Below are positions 1-6,431 of a stretch of DNA of 8,980 bases, in pieces. A program made the position numbers and the translations under genes. Below the pieces are notes generated by a model. That model had not been told where the DNA came from. It made no database searches and was given only the letters and a program-made list of their open reading frames with translations. Numbering within the stretch: position 1 is the first letter of the stretch; every line of letters starts with the position of its first letter. Origin of the DNA: an uncultured Oscillospiraceae bacterium (GTDB taxonomy: Bacteria; Bacillota; Clostridia; Oscillospirales; Oscillospiraceae); the NCBI GenBank assembly GCA_934670025.1, contig CAKUOS010000063.1, forward strand, positions 1 through 8,980. Reading direction: 5' to 3'.

Positions 1-372
1 CTGAACGTCATGCCGAAGCTCCAGCAGATGGACAAGGATCTGGTCGAGGCCGCGCTCGATCTCGGCTGCACGCCGCTGCAATCGTTCACCAAGGTCGTCA
101 TCCACGAGATCATGCCCGGCATCATCTCGGGCGCGCTGATGGCGTTCACGATGAGTCTTGACGATTTCGTCATCTCCTACTTTGTCACCGGTTCGCGCTT
201 CATCACGCTCCCGGTCGAGATCTACAACTACGTCAAAAAGCCCATCCAGCCGAAGGTCTACGCGCTGTTTACGCTGATGTTCATCACGATCCTCGTGCTG
301 ATGGTCGTCATGAATCTGCTCCAGGCCAAGTCCGAAAAGAACCGGCAGCAGCCGAGGAGGGCCCGCGCATGA
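1..372 (+). CDS. potC: Spermidine/putrescine ABC transporter permease PotC, C-terminal part (5' end outside window)
   Basis: This is the end of an inner-membrane permease of a polyamine importer. The reading frame is open from base 1, so only the last 123 residues are visible and the start lies upstream. Directly visible is the EAA loop typical of binding-protein-dependent ABC permeases (EAALDLGCTPLQSF, followed by a conserved G in IMPGI), which contacts the ATPase subunit. After it come a membrane segment (about IISGALMAFTMSLDDFVISY) and a last one (about ALFTLMFITILVLMVVMNLL). The protein ends in a short basic cytoplasmic tail. The run SLDDFVISYFVTG resembles the PotC/PotB branch. The stop codon overlaps the potD start (ATGA), which implies translational coupling in a potABCD-type operon. 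Assignment to PotC rather than PotB rests on its position directly before potD; confidence in the polyamine family is high. Confidence 0.9.
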   Translation: MNVMPKLQQMDKDLVEAALDLGCTPLQSFTKVVIHEIMPGIISGALMAFTMSLDDFVISYFVTGSRFITLPVEIYNYVKKPIQPKVYALFTLMFITILVLMVVMNLLQAKSEKNRQQPRRARA

Positions 373-1562
373 AAAAGAGATGCTTTTCCGCGCTGCTGGC
401 GCTTGTGCTGCTGATCTGCGCGCTTCCCCTGCCCGTTCACGCTGCCGCAAACGAGATCACGGTCTATAACTGGGGCCAGTATATCTCCGACGGCACCGAC
501 GACTGCCTCGACGTCATCGCAGAGTTTGAGGCGGAGACCGGTATCAAGGTCAACTACCTGACGTTCGACTCCAACGAGTCGATGTACACCAAGCTCAAGA
601 CCGGCGGCACCACATTCGACGTCATCATCCCCTCGGATTACATGATCGCCAAGCTCATCTCCGAGGATATGCTCGAACCGCTCGACTTCGCCAATATCCC
701 GAACTATCAGTATATCGACGAAGCCTTCCGCGATCAGGCGTATGACCCGGACAACGCCTATTCTGTCCCCTACACATGGGGCACGGTCGGCCTGATCTAC
801 AACAAAAACTACATTTCGGACGAGGATGCCGAGAGCTGGAGCTGCCTGTGGAACAGCAAATACGCGGGCAAGCTCCTGATGTTCGACAATCCGCGCGACG
901 CGTTCGCCATCGCGGAGTCCATGCTGGGCTACAGTCTCAACACCGAGGATGAAAACGAGCTGCGGCAGGCCGCCGATCTGCTCGCCACGCAGAAGCCCGT
1001 TTTGCAGGCGTATGTCATGGACCAGATCTTCGACAAGATGGAACGCGGCGAGGCATGGGCGGCTCCATACTACGCGGGCGACTATCTGACCATGGTCGAG
1101 GAAAACCCCGATCTCGGCTTCAGCCATCCGAAAGAGGGCTTCAACATCTTCATCGACGCCATGTGCATCCCCAAAGGCTGCCAGAACAAAGAAGGCGCCG
1201 AGGCGTTCATCAACTTCCTCTGCCGCCCGGATATCTCCGCCGCGAACCTCGATTACATCGGCTATTCGACTCCGGAGACTGCCGCAAAGGAGTATATGGA
1301 CGAGGAGGTCATCACAAGCCCCGTCTCCTACCCCGACGATGAGACGATCTCGCGCAGCGAGTCGTTCGCCGAGCTCAGCGTCAGCGCGACGCAGACGATG
1401 AACGACCTGTGGCTGTCGGTCAAGACCGACGGCGCGAACACCACGCTCTATCTCATTCTGACGCTTTCGGCCGCGGCCGCGGTGATCCTGTTCTTCACGA
1501 TCTCCGGTATCGTCAGCCGCCGCAAAAAGGCGCGCCGCTGCCGCAAATGGAAGCAGGCGTAA
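369..1562 (+). CDS. potD: Spermidine/putrescine-binding protein PotD, with a C-terminal membrane anchor
   Basis: This is a 397-residue extracytoplasmic solute-binding protein of a polyamine ABC importer. The start ATG overlaps the potC stop and has AGGAGG at 355-360, eight bases upstream. Residues 1-25 form a signal peptide (basic MKKR, hydrophobic core, probable cleavage after VHA). There is no good lipobox, since the only Cys in the core (C17) is preceded by LLI. The mature protein opens with ITVYNWGQYIS, where W35 and Y38 match the polyamine-contacting Trp and Tyr of E. coli PotD. PSDY at 88-91, PYTWGTVGLIYN and IDAMCIP (D263) also align with PotD segments. The Trp expected two residues before that Asp is Phe (F261). 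Residues 360-382 form a hydrophobic helix followed by a very basic tail (RRKKARRCRKWK), giving a predicted C-terminal membrane anchor with the tail in the cytoplasm. The family is certain; the exact polyamine is not. Confidence 0.93.
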   Translation: MKKRCFSALLALVLLICALPLPVHAAANEITVYNWGQYISDGTDDCLDVIAEFEAETGIKVNYLTFDSNESMYTKLKTGGTTFDVIIPSDYMIAKLISEDMLEPLDFANIPNYQYIDEAFRDQAYDPDNAYSVPYTWGTVGLIYNKNYISDEDAESWSCLWNSKYAGKLLMFDNPRDAFAIAESMLGYSLNTEDENELRQAADLLATQKPVLQAYVMDQIFDKMERGEAWAAPYYAGDYLTMVEENPDLGFSHPKEGFNIFIDAMCIPKGCQNKEGAEAFINFLCRPDISAANLDYIGYSTPETAAKEYMDEEVITSPVSYPDDETISRSESFAELSVSATQTMNDLWLSVKTDGANTTLYLILTLSAAAAVILFFTISGIVSRRKKARRCRKWKQA

Positions 1563-1584
1563 CATCCACCCGCAAATAATGTTG

Positions 1585-1625
1585 AAAACCCCCGCATCGC
1601 AGACGCGATGCGGGGGTTTTCTATC
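1585..1625. terminator. Bidirectional intrinsic terminator between potD and the convergent LysR gene
   Basis: A perfect 12-bp stem (1589-1600 with 1605-1616, CCCCCGCATCGC and its complement) closes a 4-base AGAC loop. It is flanked by AAAA on the left and TTTT on the right, so it works in both directions. It lies 22 bases after the potD stop and just beyond the stop of the minus-strand LysR gene. Confidence 0.92.
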
Positions 1626-1628
1626 TGT

Positions 1629-2501
1629 TTACATCTGGAGCAGCGGTTTCATCCTGAGATACAGCTCGCCCATCCCGCGGTTTTCCGCGGTAAAGACGAA
1701 ATAGAACGTATACTGCGTGAGGGAATTGATATTCTGCGCCATCCGCAGCGACCGGCACCCGTGCAGCGGCGGCCAGAACTGCTCTGCGATCGTAGACGAA
1801 GCGACGAGCAGATCCGGATAGAACACCGTCGTGTTGTAATAGATATAATCCTCCACATACGTCGGCTCGATGCGCACGCCGTAGTCGAGATACCGCCGCC
1901 GCGCCCAGTCCATCTCCTCAAAGTCGCTTTTTGCAAAGATGATTTTCTCACCGTCCAGATCTGTAAGCTCCAGCATGGTTTTTTCATACAGCCGGTGTCC
2001 GGGCGGCACAAGAAACGTCGCGTACTCGTCGTACAGCGGCAGCACGTTCAGCTCCGTATTGACCGTGCGCTTCGGCGTGAGCACCGCGTCGGCCTGACCG
2101 TCCAGCAGGCGCTGGTACATCTCCTCCTCCGGGACGATATCGTACGCGATCTTCAGCTCCGGAAGCCGCATACGCACGATCGGCTCGACATAGCGGAACG
2201 CCATTGCGTTGCTCGAAATCAGCCGCACGGGCCGATCACGGCCGCGCTGATCCGCGCAGAAGCGCTGCAATTCATCATACGCCGCGAGCACACGCTCGGC
2301 GTACCGCAAAAACGCCTCACCGGACCGGTTGAGCGAAATCTTATTCTTCTCGTGCCGAAACAGCTCAAACCCGGCCTCCTGTTCGAGCTTCGCGATAGAC
2401 TTGCTGAGCGCAGGCTGCGTGATATACAGCTGCTCGGCGGCTTTGGACAGATGATTGCAGTCAGCCACGGCCTTGAACTGCTCCAGCTGCTTCAGCTCCA
2501 C
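1629..2501 (-). CDS. LysR-family transcriptional regulator, probable regulator of the divergent MFS/URO-D operon
   Basis: This is a 290-residue LysR-type regulator (LTTR), a usual family length. The N-terminal winged helix-turn-helix is clear: MELKQLEQFKAVADCNHLSK, then AAEQLYITQPALSKSIAKLE, with the HTH at about residues 18-37, followed by the linker helix (RSGEAFLRYAERVLAAYDEL). Residues from about 90 to the end form the effector-binding domain. The start chosen is GTG at 2501-2499. It gives the canonical LTTR N-terminus and is preceded by GGGGGAGGGG on the minus strand. The open frame continues upstream to 2930 only because it runs antisense through the MFS gene. The gene is convergent with potD and divergent from the MFS gene. 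The inverted repeat 2521-2545 lies 20 bases upstream of its start, which suggests autoregulation as well as control of the divergent operon. The effector is unknown. Confidence 0.92.
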   Translation of the reverse strand: MELKQLEQFKAVADCNHLSKAAEQLYITQPALSKSIAKLEQEAGFELFRHEKNKISLNRSGEAFLRYAERVLAAYDELQRFCADQRGRDRPVRLISSNAMAFRYVEPIVRMRLPELKIAYDIVPEEEMYQRLLDGQADAVLTPKRTVNTELNVLPLYDEYATFLVPPGHRLYEKTMLELTDLDGEKIIFAKSDFEEMDWARRRYLDYGVRIEPTYVEDYIYYNTTVFYPDLLVASSTIAEQFWPPLHGCRSLRMAQNINSLTQYTFYFVFTAENRGMGELYLRMKPLLQM

Positions 2502-2520
2502 GGTGACCCCTCCCCCAAAT

Positions 2521-2545
2521 TCAGTATTCCCCGCAGGAATACTGA
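2521..2545. promoter_or_regulatory. Probable LysR operator: perfect 10-5-10 inverted repeat
   Basis: TCAGTATTCC at 2521-2530 is exactly mirrored by GGAATACTGA at 2536-2545 around a 5-base spacer. It contains the LTTR signature T-N11-A (T2527, A2539) inside ATTCC-N5-GGAAT. It lies in the divergent LysR/MFS intergenic region, centred about 60 bases upstream of the predicted MFS transcription start, where LTTR recognition sites usually sit. The repeat is seen directly; binding by the adjacent LysR is inferred. Confidence 0.8.
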
Positions 2546-2556
2546 GCAAAAACAGG

Positions 2557-2588
2557 TTGCATTGTACAAACGAGTGCGAAAATATTAC
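2557..2588 (+). promoter_or_regulatory. Candidate sigma-A promoter of the MFS/URO-D operon
   Basis: A -35-like TTGCAT (2557-2562) is followed after 18 bases by AATATT (2581-2586). TATTAC (2583-2588) paired with TTGTAC (2562-2567) is an alternative reading. The boxes are only moderate matches, as expected for an activator-dependent promoter. Initiation would fall near 2593, leaving a leader of about 38 bases before the ATG. Confidence 0.45.
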
Positions 2589-2630
2589 ACTTTTCTTGGA
2601 GCATATCACAAACAGAGAGGAGACGCAAGC

Positions 2631-3836
2631 ATGAAACAAGCACTCAAAGGCAAGTGGCCTATTTTTATCGCCCTTGCGACCGCCTGCATCACCATGTGGG
2701 CAAACAACATCAATCAGGTCTGTCTGGACGCCATCTATACGGAGTTCCAGTCGGCCAACGCCTTCCTTCAGGGCTACATCGTCGGCGGCACTTCGTTCGT
2801 CAGCCTCGCCTTCGTGCTCCTGACAGGCGTTCTTGCAAAAAAGATCAATAAGAAGCTCATCCTGATGGCCGCGCTGGTTCTGTACCTGATCGGCGGCGTG
2901 GGCGGCGGCTTTACACAGACCATGCTGCAATATGCCATCTTCCGCACCATCATGGGCGCAGCGACCGGCATCCTCGGCACCATTGTCTTCAGCATCATGT
3001 TCGAGTATTTCCCGAACCCCGACGACTCCGCAAAGATCATGGGCGCCTATCAGCTGTGCAACACGCTCTCCGGCGCGCTGATCTCCTATCTGGCCGGCGT
3101 TCTGTGCGTCATCAGCTGGCGCACCGCGCAGTGGATCAACGCCGGCGCCATCCTGACACTGGTATGCATCGCGGTTATGCTGCCGTGTGCGCCGAAAGCC
3201 GTCGAAGGCGGCGAGGGCTGGGCCGAGGAGGGCGGTTCGGGCCGCACGAAGATCGACGCGGCGCGCGTTGTTCTGACGCTCATCGAAGCGATCCTGTTCA
3301 TTGTCCTTGTCTCTGTCTTCCAGTTCTTTGTTTCCGTCTATCTCGCGGAGCGTCAGATCGGCGACGCGGCTCTGGCCGGTACGCTCATGTCCGTCGCCAC
3401 GGTCACCGGCGCGGTCATCAACGTCGTCTTTGCCAAGCTCTTTGAAAAGCTCCGCCGCTACACGGGCGTGCTGTTTGTCCTGCTGTGGGGTGTGTTCTCA
3501 ATCCTTCTGGGCTTCAACGTTCCCGCCTGGGTTGTCATCGCGGCCATGTGCATCAACGGCTTCGGCAACGTCATCGTCTACAGCTTCTATCCCATCGCCC
3601 TCAACGAATATGTCCCTGCCAAGGACATCACGCTCTGCCAGTCCTTCTTCCAGGCGACGATTTACGTCGGTCTGTTCCTGACGTCCTATGTCCCGAACCT
3701 TTTCGGCGCGATCTTCGGCGGCGGCTATCAGCGCCTGATGCTCACCAGCGGCATCGTGACCGTCGTGCTCTGTGCACTGGTCATTGTTTTCATCCGTACC
3801 TATATGACGAAAAAACCGGCCTCCGCCAAGGCGTAA
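2631..3836 (+). CDS. Major facilitator superfamily (MFS) transporter, substrate unknown
   Basis: This is a 401-residue polytopic membrane protein with hydrophobic segments throughout, consistent with 12 transmembrane helices in two halves joined by a hydrophilic loop at about residues 185-205 (EGGEGWAEEGGSGRTK). The loop after the second helix has a degenerate MFS motif A (GVLAKKINKK, residues 66-75, with the usual Asp replaced by Lys). WRTAQWINAG before the central loop resembles the segment ending the N-terminal half in many MFS proteins. The start ATG has GAGAGGAG at 2615-2622; the upstream extension of the frame runs antisense through the LysR gene and is not coding. It is the first gene of an operon with the URO-D-like gene (31-base gap) and is divergent from a LysR gene, so it probably moves the compound, or a relative of it, sensed by LysR and processed by the URO-D-like protein. 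Import or export cannot be told. Confidence 0.88.
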   Translation: MKQALKGKWPIFIALATACITMWANNINQVCLDAIYTEFQSANAFLQGYIVGGTSFVSLAFVLLTGVLAKKINKKLILMAALVLYLIGGVGGGFTQTMLQYAIFRTIMGAATGILGTIVFSIMFEYFPNPDDSAKIMGAYQLCNTLSGALISYLAGVLCVISWRTAQWINAGAILTLVCIAVMLPCAPKAVEGGEGWAEEGGSGRTKIDAARVVLTLIEAILFIVLVSVFQFFVSVYLAERQIGDAALAGTLMSVATVTGAVINVVFAKLFEKLRRYTGVLFVLLWGVFSILLGFNVPAWVVIAAMCINGFGNVIVYSFYPIALNEYVPAKDITLCQSFFQATIYVGLFLTSYVPNLFGAIFGGGYQRLMLTSGIVTVVLCALVIVFIRTYMTKKPASAKA

Positions 3837-3867
3837 GGCCAGAACAAGAAAGAAAGGTGGATCACGC

Positions 3868-5052
3868 ATGAAACCCGAAACCGAAATGACCCCGAAAGAA
3901 TTATTCGACTACCGAATCAGACTCTTCCGCGACGCGCTCGCATGGAAAAAGCCCGACCGCACGCCCTTCAGCGGCAACGTCTTCAACTGGATGTTCCAGG
4001 ATGCAGGCTATACCACGGCCTATGCCGTGCGCCATTATGACGCCGCAGAGGATTCGCTCGTCAAATTCTACAAGAAGTACAACATCGACCATTTCAACAC
4101 GGGCGTCACGGCCTTCCGTAACTACAATGCCGTGACCGACCTGCTCGGCGAAGGCGACGACGGCTATACCGGCAATGATGAAAACCTCATCAACTGCATC
4201 GTCGAAGACCTCATCAGCCCCGACGAGTATGATTACTTCATCGAGGACATGACCAAGGCCACGTGGGAACGCTTCCTCGGCCGCCGCTACAAGCGGATGC
4301 AGAATATGTCCCCGCGCGAATTCGCCGAATCCGTCAAGGAGCATTATCACTACCGGCAGGAGCGCGCGCGCATCGAAGAGCGTCTGCGCACCGAGTTCGG
4401 CATCGTCGTGGAAAAGCAGACGGCCATGAGCTGGAGCTCGCTGGAGAATGTTTTCGGCGGTCTGCGCGGCGTCAGAGGTATGTCGCTCGCCCTGCGCCGG
4501 CACTATGACAAGCTCCAGGCATTCGTCAAGGCCAACGACGCCGGTACAGTCGACTGGGCCATCAGCTGTATGAAGGACTTTGACGGCTGGAACATGAACG
4601 AGCCCTATGACTGCATGATCTCCATGCTGCCGCACAACATCATGTGTCCGAAGCAGTTCGAAGAGCTCATATGGCCGGTCTTCAAGCCTGTCCTCGAATA
4701 CGCCGTCGAGCATGACAAGCAGATCATCAACTTCTGCGAAGGCAGCTGGAAGTCCATCGGCAAGTATTTTAACGATTTCCCGAAGGGCACCATCTGCATG
4801 ATGGTCGAGACGGACGATCCGTTCGAGCTGCGCAAGCTCTATCCGAACGTCGCTATCTACGGCGGCCTCGACACCTCCGTTCTCGGTGCGGGCACCCCGC
4901 AGCAGTGCGTCGATATGGCGAAAAAGGCCATCGACGAGCTCGGCTGGGACGGCGGCCTGATCCTCGCGCCCAACAAGATGCTGTCCTATCCGAAGGACGT
5001 CAAGCCCGAAAACTTTGAGGCGGTCAGCCGCTTCGTCCACGAGTACAAATAA
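3868..5052 (+). CDS. URO-D-superfamily protein (uroporphyrinogen decarboxylase / corrinoid methyltransferase fold), not HemE
   Basis: This is a 394-residue protein with the C-terminal layout of URO-D/MtaA-type TIM barrels: QIINFCEGSW (residues 284-293), then GGLDTSVLGAGTPQQC where relatives have GNxDP..L..GTPE, then LILAPNKML and KPENFEAVSRFV at the C-terminus. True HemE proteins carry an N-terminal RQAGRY-type motif, which is absent, so heme synthesis is unlikely. Methyltransferases of this superfamily (MtaA, MtbA, CmuA) bind zinc through H-x-C-xn-C. Here the positions read N288-F-C290, and the later Cys position, about 77-80 residues on, falls in APNK370, so two ligands seem absent. No corrinoid-binding protein is encoded nearby. 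AAAGGTGG at 3853-3860 sets the start. It follows the MFS gene by 31 bases and precedes the small gene at 5066 by 13. The substrate is unknown; methyl transfer, another lyase reaction, or a binding role remain open. Confidence 0.82.
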   Translation: MKPETEMTPKELFDYRIRLFRDALAWKKPDRTPFSGNVFNWMFQDAGYTTAYAVRHYDAAEDSLVKFYKKYNIDHFNTGVTAFRNYNAVTDLLGEGDDGYTGNDENLINCIVEDLISPDEYDYFIEDMTKATWERFLGRRYKRMQNMSPREFAESVKEHYHYRQERARIEERLRTEFGIVVEKQTAMSWSSLENVFGGLRGVRGMSLALRRHYDKLQAFVKANDAGTVDWAISCMKDFDGWNMNEPYDCMISMLPHNIMCPKQFEELIWPVFKPVLEYAVEHDKQIINFCEGSWKSIGKYFNDFPKGTICMMVETDDPFELRKLYPNVAIYGGLDTSVLGAGTPQQCVDMAKKAIDELGWDGGLILAPNKMLSYPKDVKPENFEAVSRFVHEYK

Positions 5053-5065
5053 GGAGGAATTTAAG

Positions 5066-5245
5066 ATGGAAAACCAGGAAAACAAGACCCAGAACGTTCG
5101 TCCCGGCGACGAAAAAATGGACCTGACGAAGTTCCCAGAAGGCCCGCAGGAGATCATCAAGTATCTCGACTTCCTGCCCGATAACGACGAGGAGCGTATG
5201 GGCTATCTGCTCGGTATGTATATGCCCGACGTCATCGTGCAGTAA
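5066..5245 (+). CDS. Small acidic 59-residue protein of unknown function, last gene of the MFS/URO-D operon
   Basis: I do not recognise this protein. It starts at an ATG seven bases after a near-perfect ribosome binding site (AAGGAGGA, 5051-5058) that begins inside the URO-D-like stop region, so it is clearly set up for translation in the same operon. The N-terminal third is charged and Asn/Gln-rich (MENQENKTQNVRPGDEKM). The rest looks like a short folded unit (FPEGPQEIIKYLDFL, then DEERMGYLLGMYMPDVIVQ). It has no signal peptide, membrane segment or Cys, and is net acidic. The gene ends ten bases before the terminator. A partner or regulatory subunit of the URO-D-like protein is a reasonable guess from context only. 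Confidence 0.72.
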   Translation: MENQENKTQNVRPGDEKMDLTKFPEGPQEIIKYLDFLPDNDEERMGYLLGMYMPDVIVQ

Positions 5246-5254
5246 TCTTCCGAT

Positions 5255-5290
5255 AAAAAACGTGTGTACCGGCCGGTACACACGTTTTTT
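5255..5290. terminator. Bidirectional intrinsic terminator, 36-base perfect palindrome
   Basis: AAAAAACGTGTGTACCGG at 5255-5272 is followed immediately by its exact reverse complement, with no spacer. In RNA this folds as a 16-bp stem with a GGCC tip. The A6 and T6 ends supply a U-run on either strand. It lies ten bases after the stop of the small gene and seven before the stop of the minus-strand LysR gene, so it serves both convergent units. Confidence 0.92.
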
Positions 5291-5296
5291 ATGATA

Positions 5297-6226
5297 TCAT
5301 CTTGTAAAATGGTACGAATGGCCAAGGTCGTAGGCCATTTTATCGCTCTCGGTGATGAAATCCATAAAGCGGTTGGCCGCGGACGTCGGCGCGACGTCGC
5401 GCAGCGTACACATACTGACCGAGCGCGGCGGGATGGTGAAATCCGTCTTGATCGGCAGGATCACGCCGCGGCCGAGGCCCGACTGCGAGAATTCCTCCGT
5501 CACGCACGCCACGCCGAGGCCGATGCGCGCGAGCGCGATGAGCAGATTGTGCGAACCGAGCTCGATCTCCGGTTTGATCGTCAGCCCGTGCTGCTGGAAA
5601 TACTGCTCGACATACACGCGGGAGCTGGCCTTGCGTTCGAGCAGGATCAGCGGGAACGCCGCGATCTCTTCCAGCGAATGCGCGCGGTCGAAGTCGCAGT
5701 CGTAATTCGGCGCGGCTACAAAGACCTGGTGCGTATCGAAGCAGTGCCGCACGCAATAGGCGTCCTTGTCGCGCGGTTCGCTGGCAAACGCGATATCGAC
5801 CTGCCCGGCGTGCAGATAATCGAGCACCATCTGGCTCGTGCCGTTGAGGATGCGGATGCGGATGGCGGGATAGTTCTGATGGAACGCCTCGAGCCGCGAG
5901 ACGAGATACGTCTTTGTGACCGTGTCGCTCGCGCCGATGATCAGTTCGCCCGTCAGCAGCTGCCGTGACTGCGCGAGCTTCTCCTCGCCGCACTGGATGA
6001 GGCCAAGTCCGTGCGAGACATAGTCGAGCAGGAGCTTGCCCTCGCTCGTGAGCACCACGCCGCGCGTGCTGCGCGAAAACAGGCGTACCTGTAACTGCTC
6101 CTCGAGCTGCTTGATCGACTGGCTGACCGCCGACTGCGAAATATAGAGATTCTGCGCCGCGGCGGAGATATTACCCATGCGCGCGACCTCCTGAAAGACG
6201 CGGTACAATTCCAATTTTACGGCCAT
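5297..6226 (-). CDS. LysR-family transcriptional regulator, target unknown
   Basis: This is a full-length LTTR of 309 residues. The N-terminal DNA-binding domain is canonical: YRVFQEVARMGNISAAAQNL, then YISQSAVSQSIKQLEEQL, with the HTH at about residues 20-39, then LFSRSTRGVVLTSEGKLLL. The effector domain begins near LTGELIIGASDTVTKTYL (about residues 92-109). It contains the usual HAGQVDIAFASEP strand-loop and IALARIGLGVACVTEE, which resembles the IxxGxGIAxLP region of the family. The start ATG has AGGAGG on the minus strand, six bases upstream. The gene is convergent with the URO-D operon and divergent from the xpt-guaA promoter region. It differs clearly from the LysR at 1629-2501, so it is not a recent duplicate. 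Nothing in the sequence identifies its target; the nearest candidate promoters are its own and that of xpt. Confidence 0.92.
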   Translation of the reverse strand: MAVKLELYRVFQEVARMGNISAAAQNLYISQSAVSQSIKQLEEQLQVRLFSRSTRGVVLTSEGKLLLDYVSHGLGLIQCGEEKLAQSRQLLTGELIIGASDTVTKTYLVSRLEAFHQNYPAIRIRILNGTSQMVLDYLHAGQVDIAFASEPRDKDAYCVRHCFDTHQVFVAAPNYDCDFDRAHSLEEIAAFPLILLERKASSRVYVEQYFQQHGLTIKPEIELGSHNLLIALARIGLGVACVTEEFSQSGLGRGVILPIKTDFTIPPRSVSMCTLRDVAPTSAANRFMDFITESDKMAYDLGHSYHFTR

Positions 6227-6286
6227 AGCTTCCTCCTGTTATTACTTCTATTAATGGAGCTGATCGCAACGATTAAAAACATCTAT

Positions 6287-6315
6287 TTTACTTATTCCCC
6301 ATCCATGATTATAAT
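6287..6315 (+). promoter_or_regulatory. Sigma-A promoter of the xpt-guaA operon
   Basis: A perfect -10 box TATAAT (6310-6315) is preceded after a 17-base spacer by TTTACT (6287-6292), a 4/6 match to TTGACA. Transcription would start near 6322, about 35 bases before the riboswitch aptamer, which gives a leader of about 200 bases before xpt. Confidence 0.75.
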
Positions 6316-6356
6316 AGGCTTGCACTAAAAAGTCCAGTCTGAAGTTCATATCGTTG

Positions 6357-6420
6357 CCAATATAGTTCCGGATACACGGCCCGGATGTCTCTACCGCAGC
6401 GCCACAGCTGCGACTATTGG
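6357..6420 (+). promoter_or_regulatory. Purine riboswitch aptamer, guanine class
   Basis: The three-helix purine aptamer can be aligned almost base for base with the B. subtilis xpt aptamer. P1 is CCAATA (6357-6362) with TATTGG (6415-6420). J1/2 is TAGT, keeping the ligand-contacting U22 (6363). P2 is TCCGG (6367-6371) with CCGGA (6381-6385). J2/3 is TGTCTCTACC (6386-6395), keeping U47 and U51 of the binding pocket. P3 is GCAGC (6396-6400) with GCTGC (6407-6411). J3/1 is GACTA, where the base equivalent to position 74 is C (6414), which pairs with guanine, xanthine or hypoxanthine rather than adenine. L2 keeps the GG (6378-6379) and L3 has a CC (6402-6403) for the kissing interaction, although L3 is one base shorter and differs from the usual CCGUAAA. 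It precedes xpt-guaA, a classic target, where it would act as an OFF switch. Confidence 0.9.
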
Positions 6421-6431
6421 AAGGACGCACA

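Noticed and set aside
369..443. PotD as a lipoprotein (Cys17 in the signal peptide).
   Set aside because: The residues before the Cys (LLI) do not fit a lipobox, and an ordinary signal peptidase site follows at VHA-A.
258..1565. Long open frame antisense to potD (similar antisense frames over the URO-D-like gene and guaA).
   Set aside because: These arise from GC-rich codon use leaving the opposite strand free of stops. They have low-complexity Val/Asp/Ala/Arg composition, no ribosome binding site, and lie exactly over well-supported genes.
1608..2630. N-terminal extension of the MFS frame, which stays open for about 340 codons upstream.
   Set aside because: It runs antisense through the LysR gene and crosses the terminator and operator. 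The ATG at 2631 has a good ribosome binding site and begins the transporter sequence.
2502..2930. Upstream extension of the LysR frame beyond the GTG at 2501.
   Set aside because: It is antisense to the MFS gene and passes through the operator. LTTRs begin a few residues before the HTH, which fits the GTG start.
3868..5052. Annotation of this gene as hemE (uroporphyrinogen decarboxylase of heme synthesis).
   Set aside because: The N-terminal HemE signature is missing, no other heme genes are present, and the context is a transporter with a LysR regulator.
6227..6300. An operator for the second LysR in its upstream region (TAAAA / TTTTA half-sites near 6274-6290).
   Set aside because: The half-sites are short, AT-only and imperfect. 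No clear T-N11-A dyad comparable to that at 2521-2545 is present.
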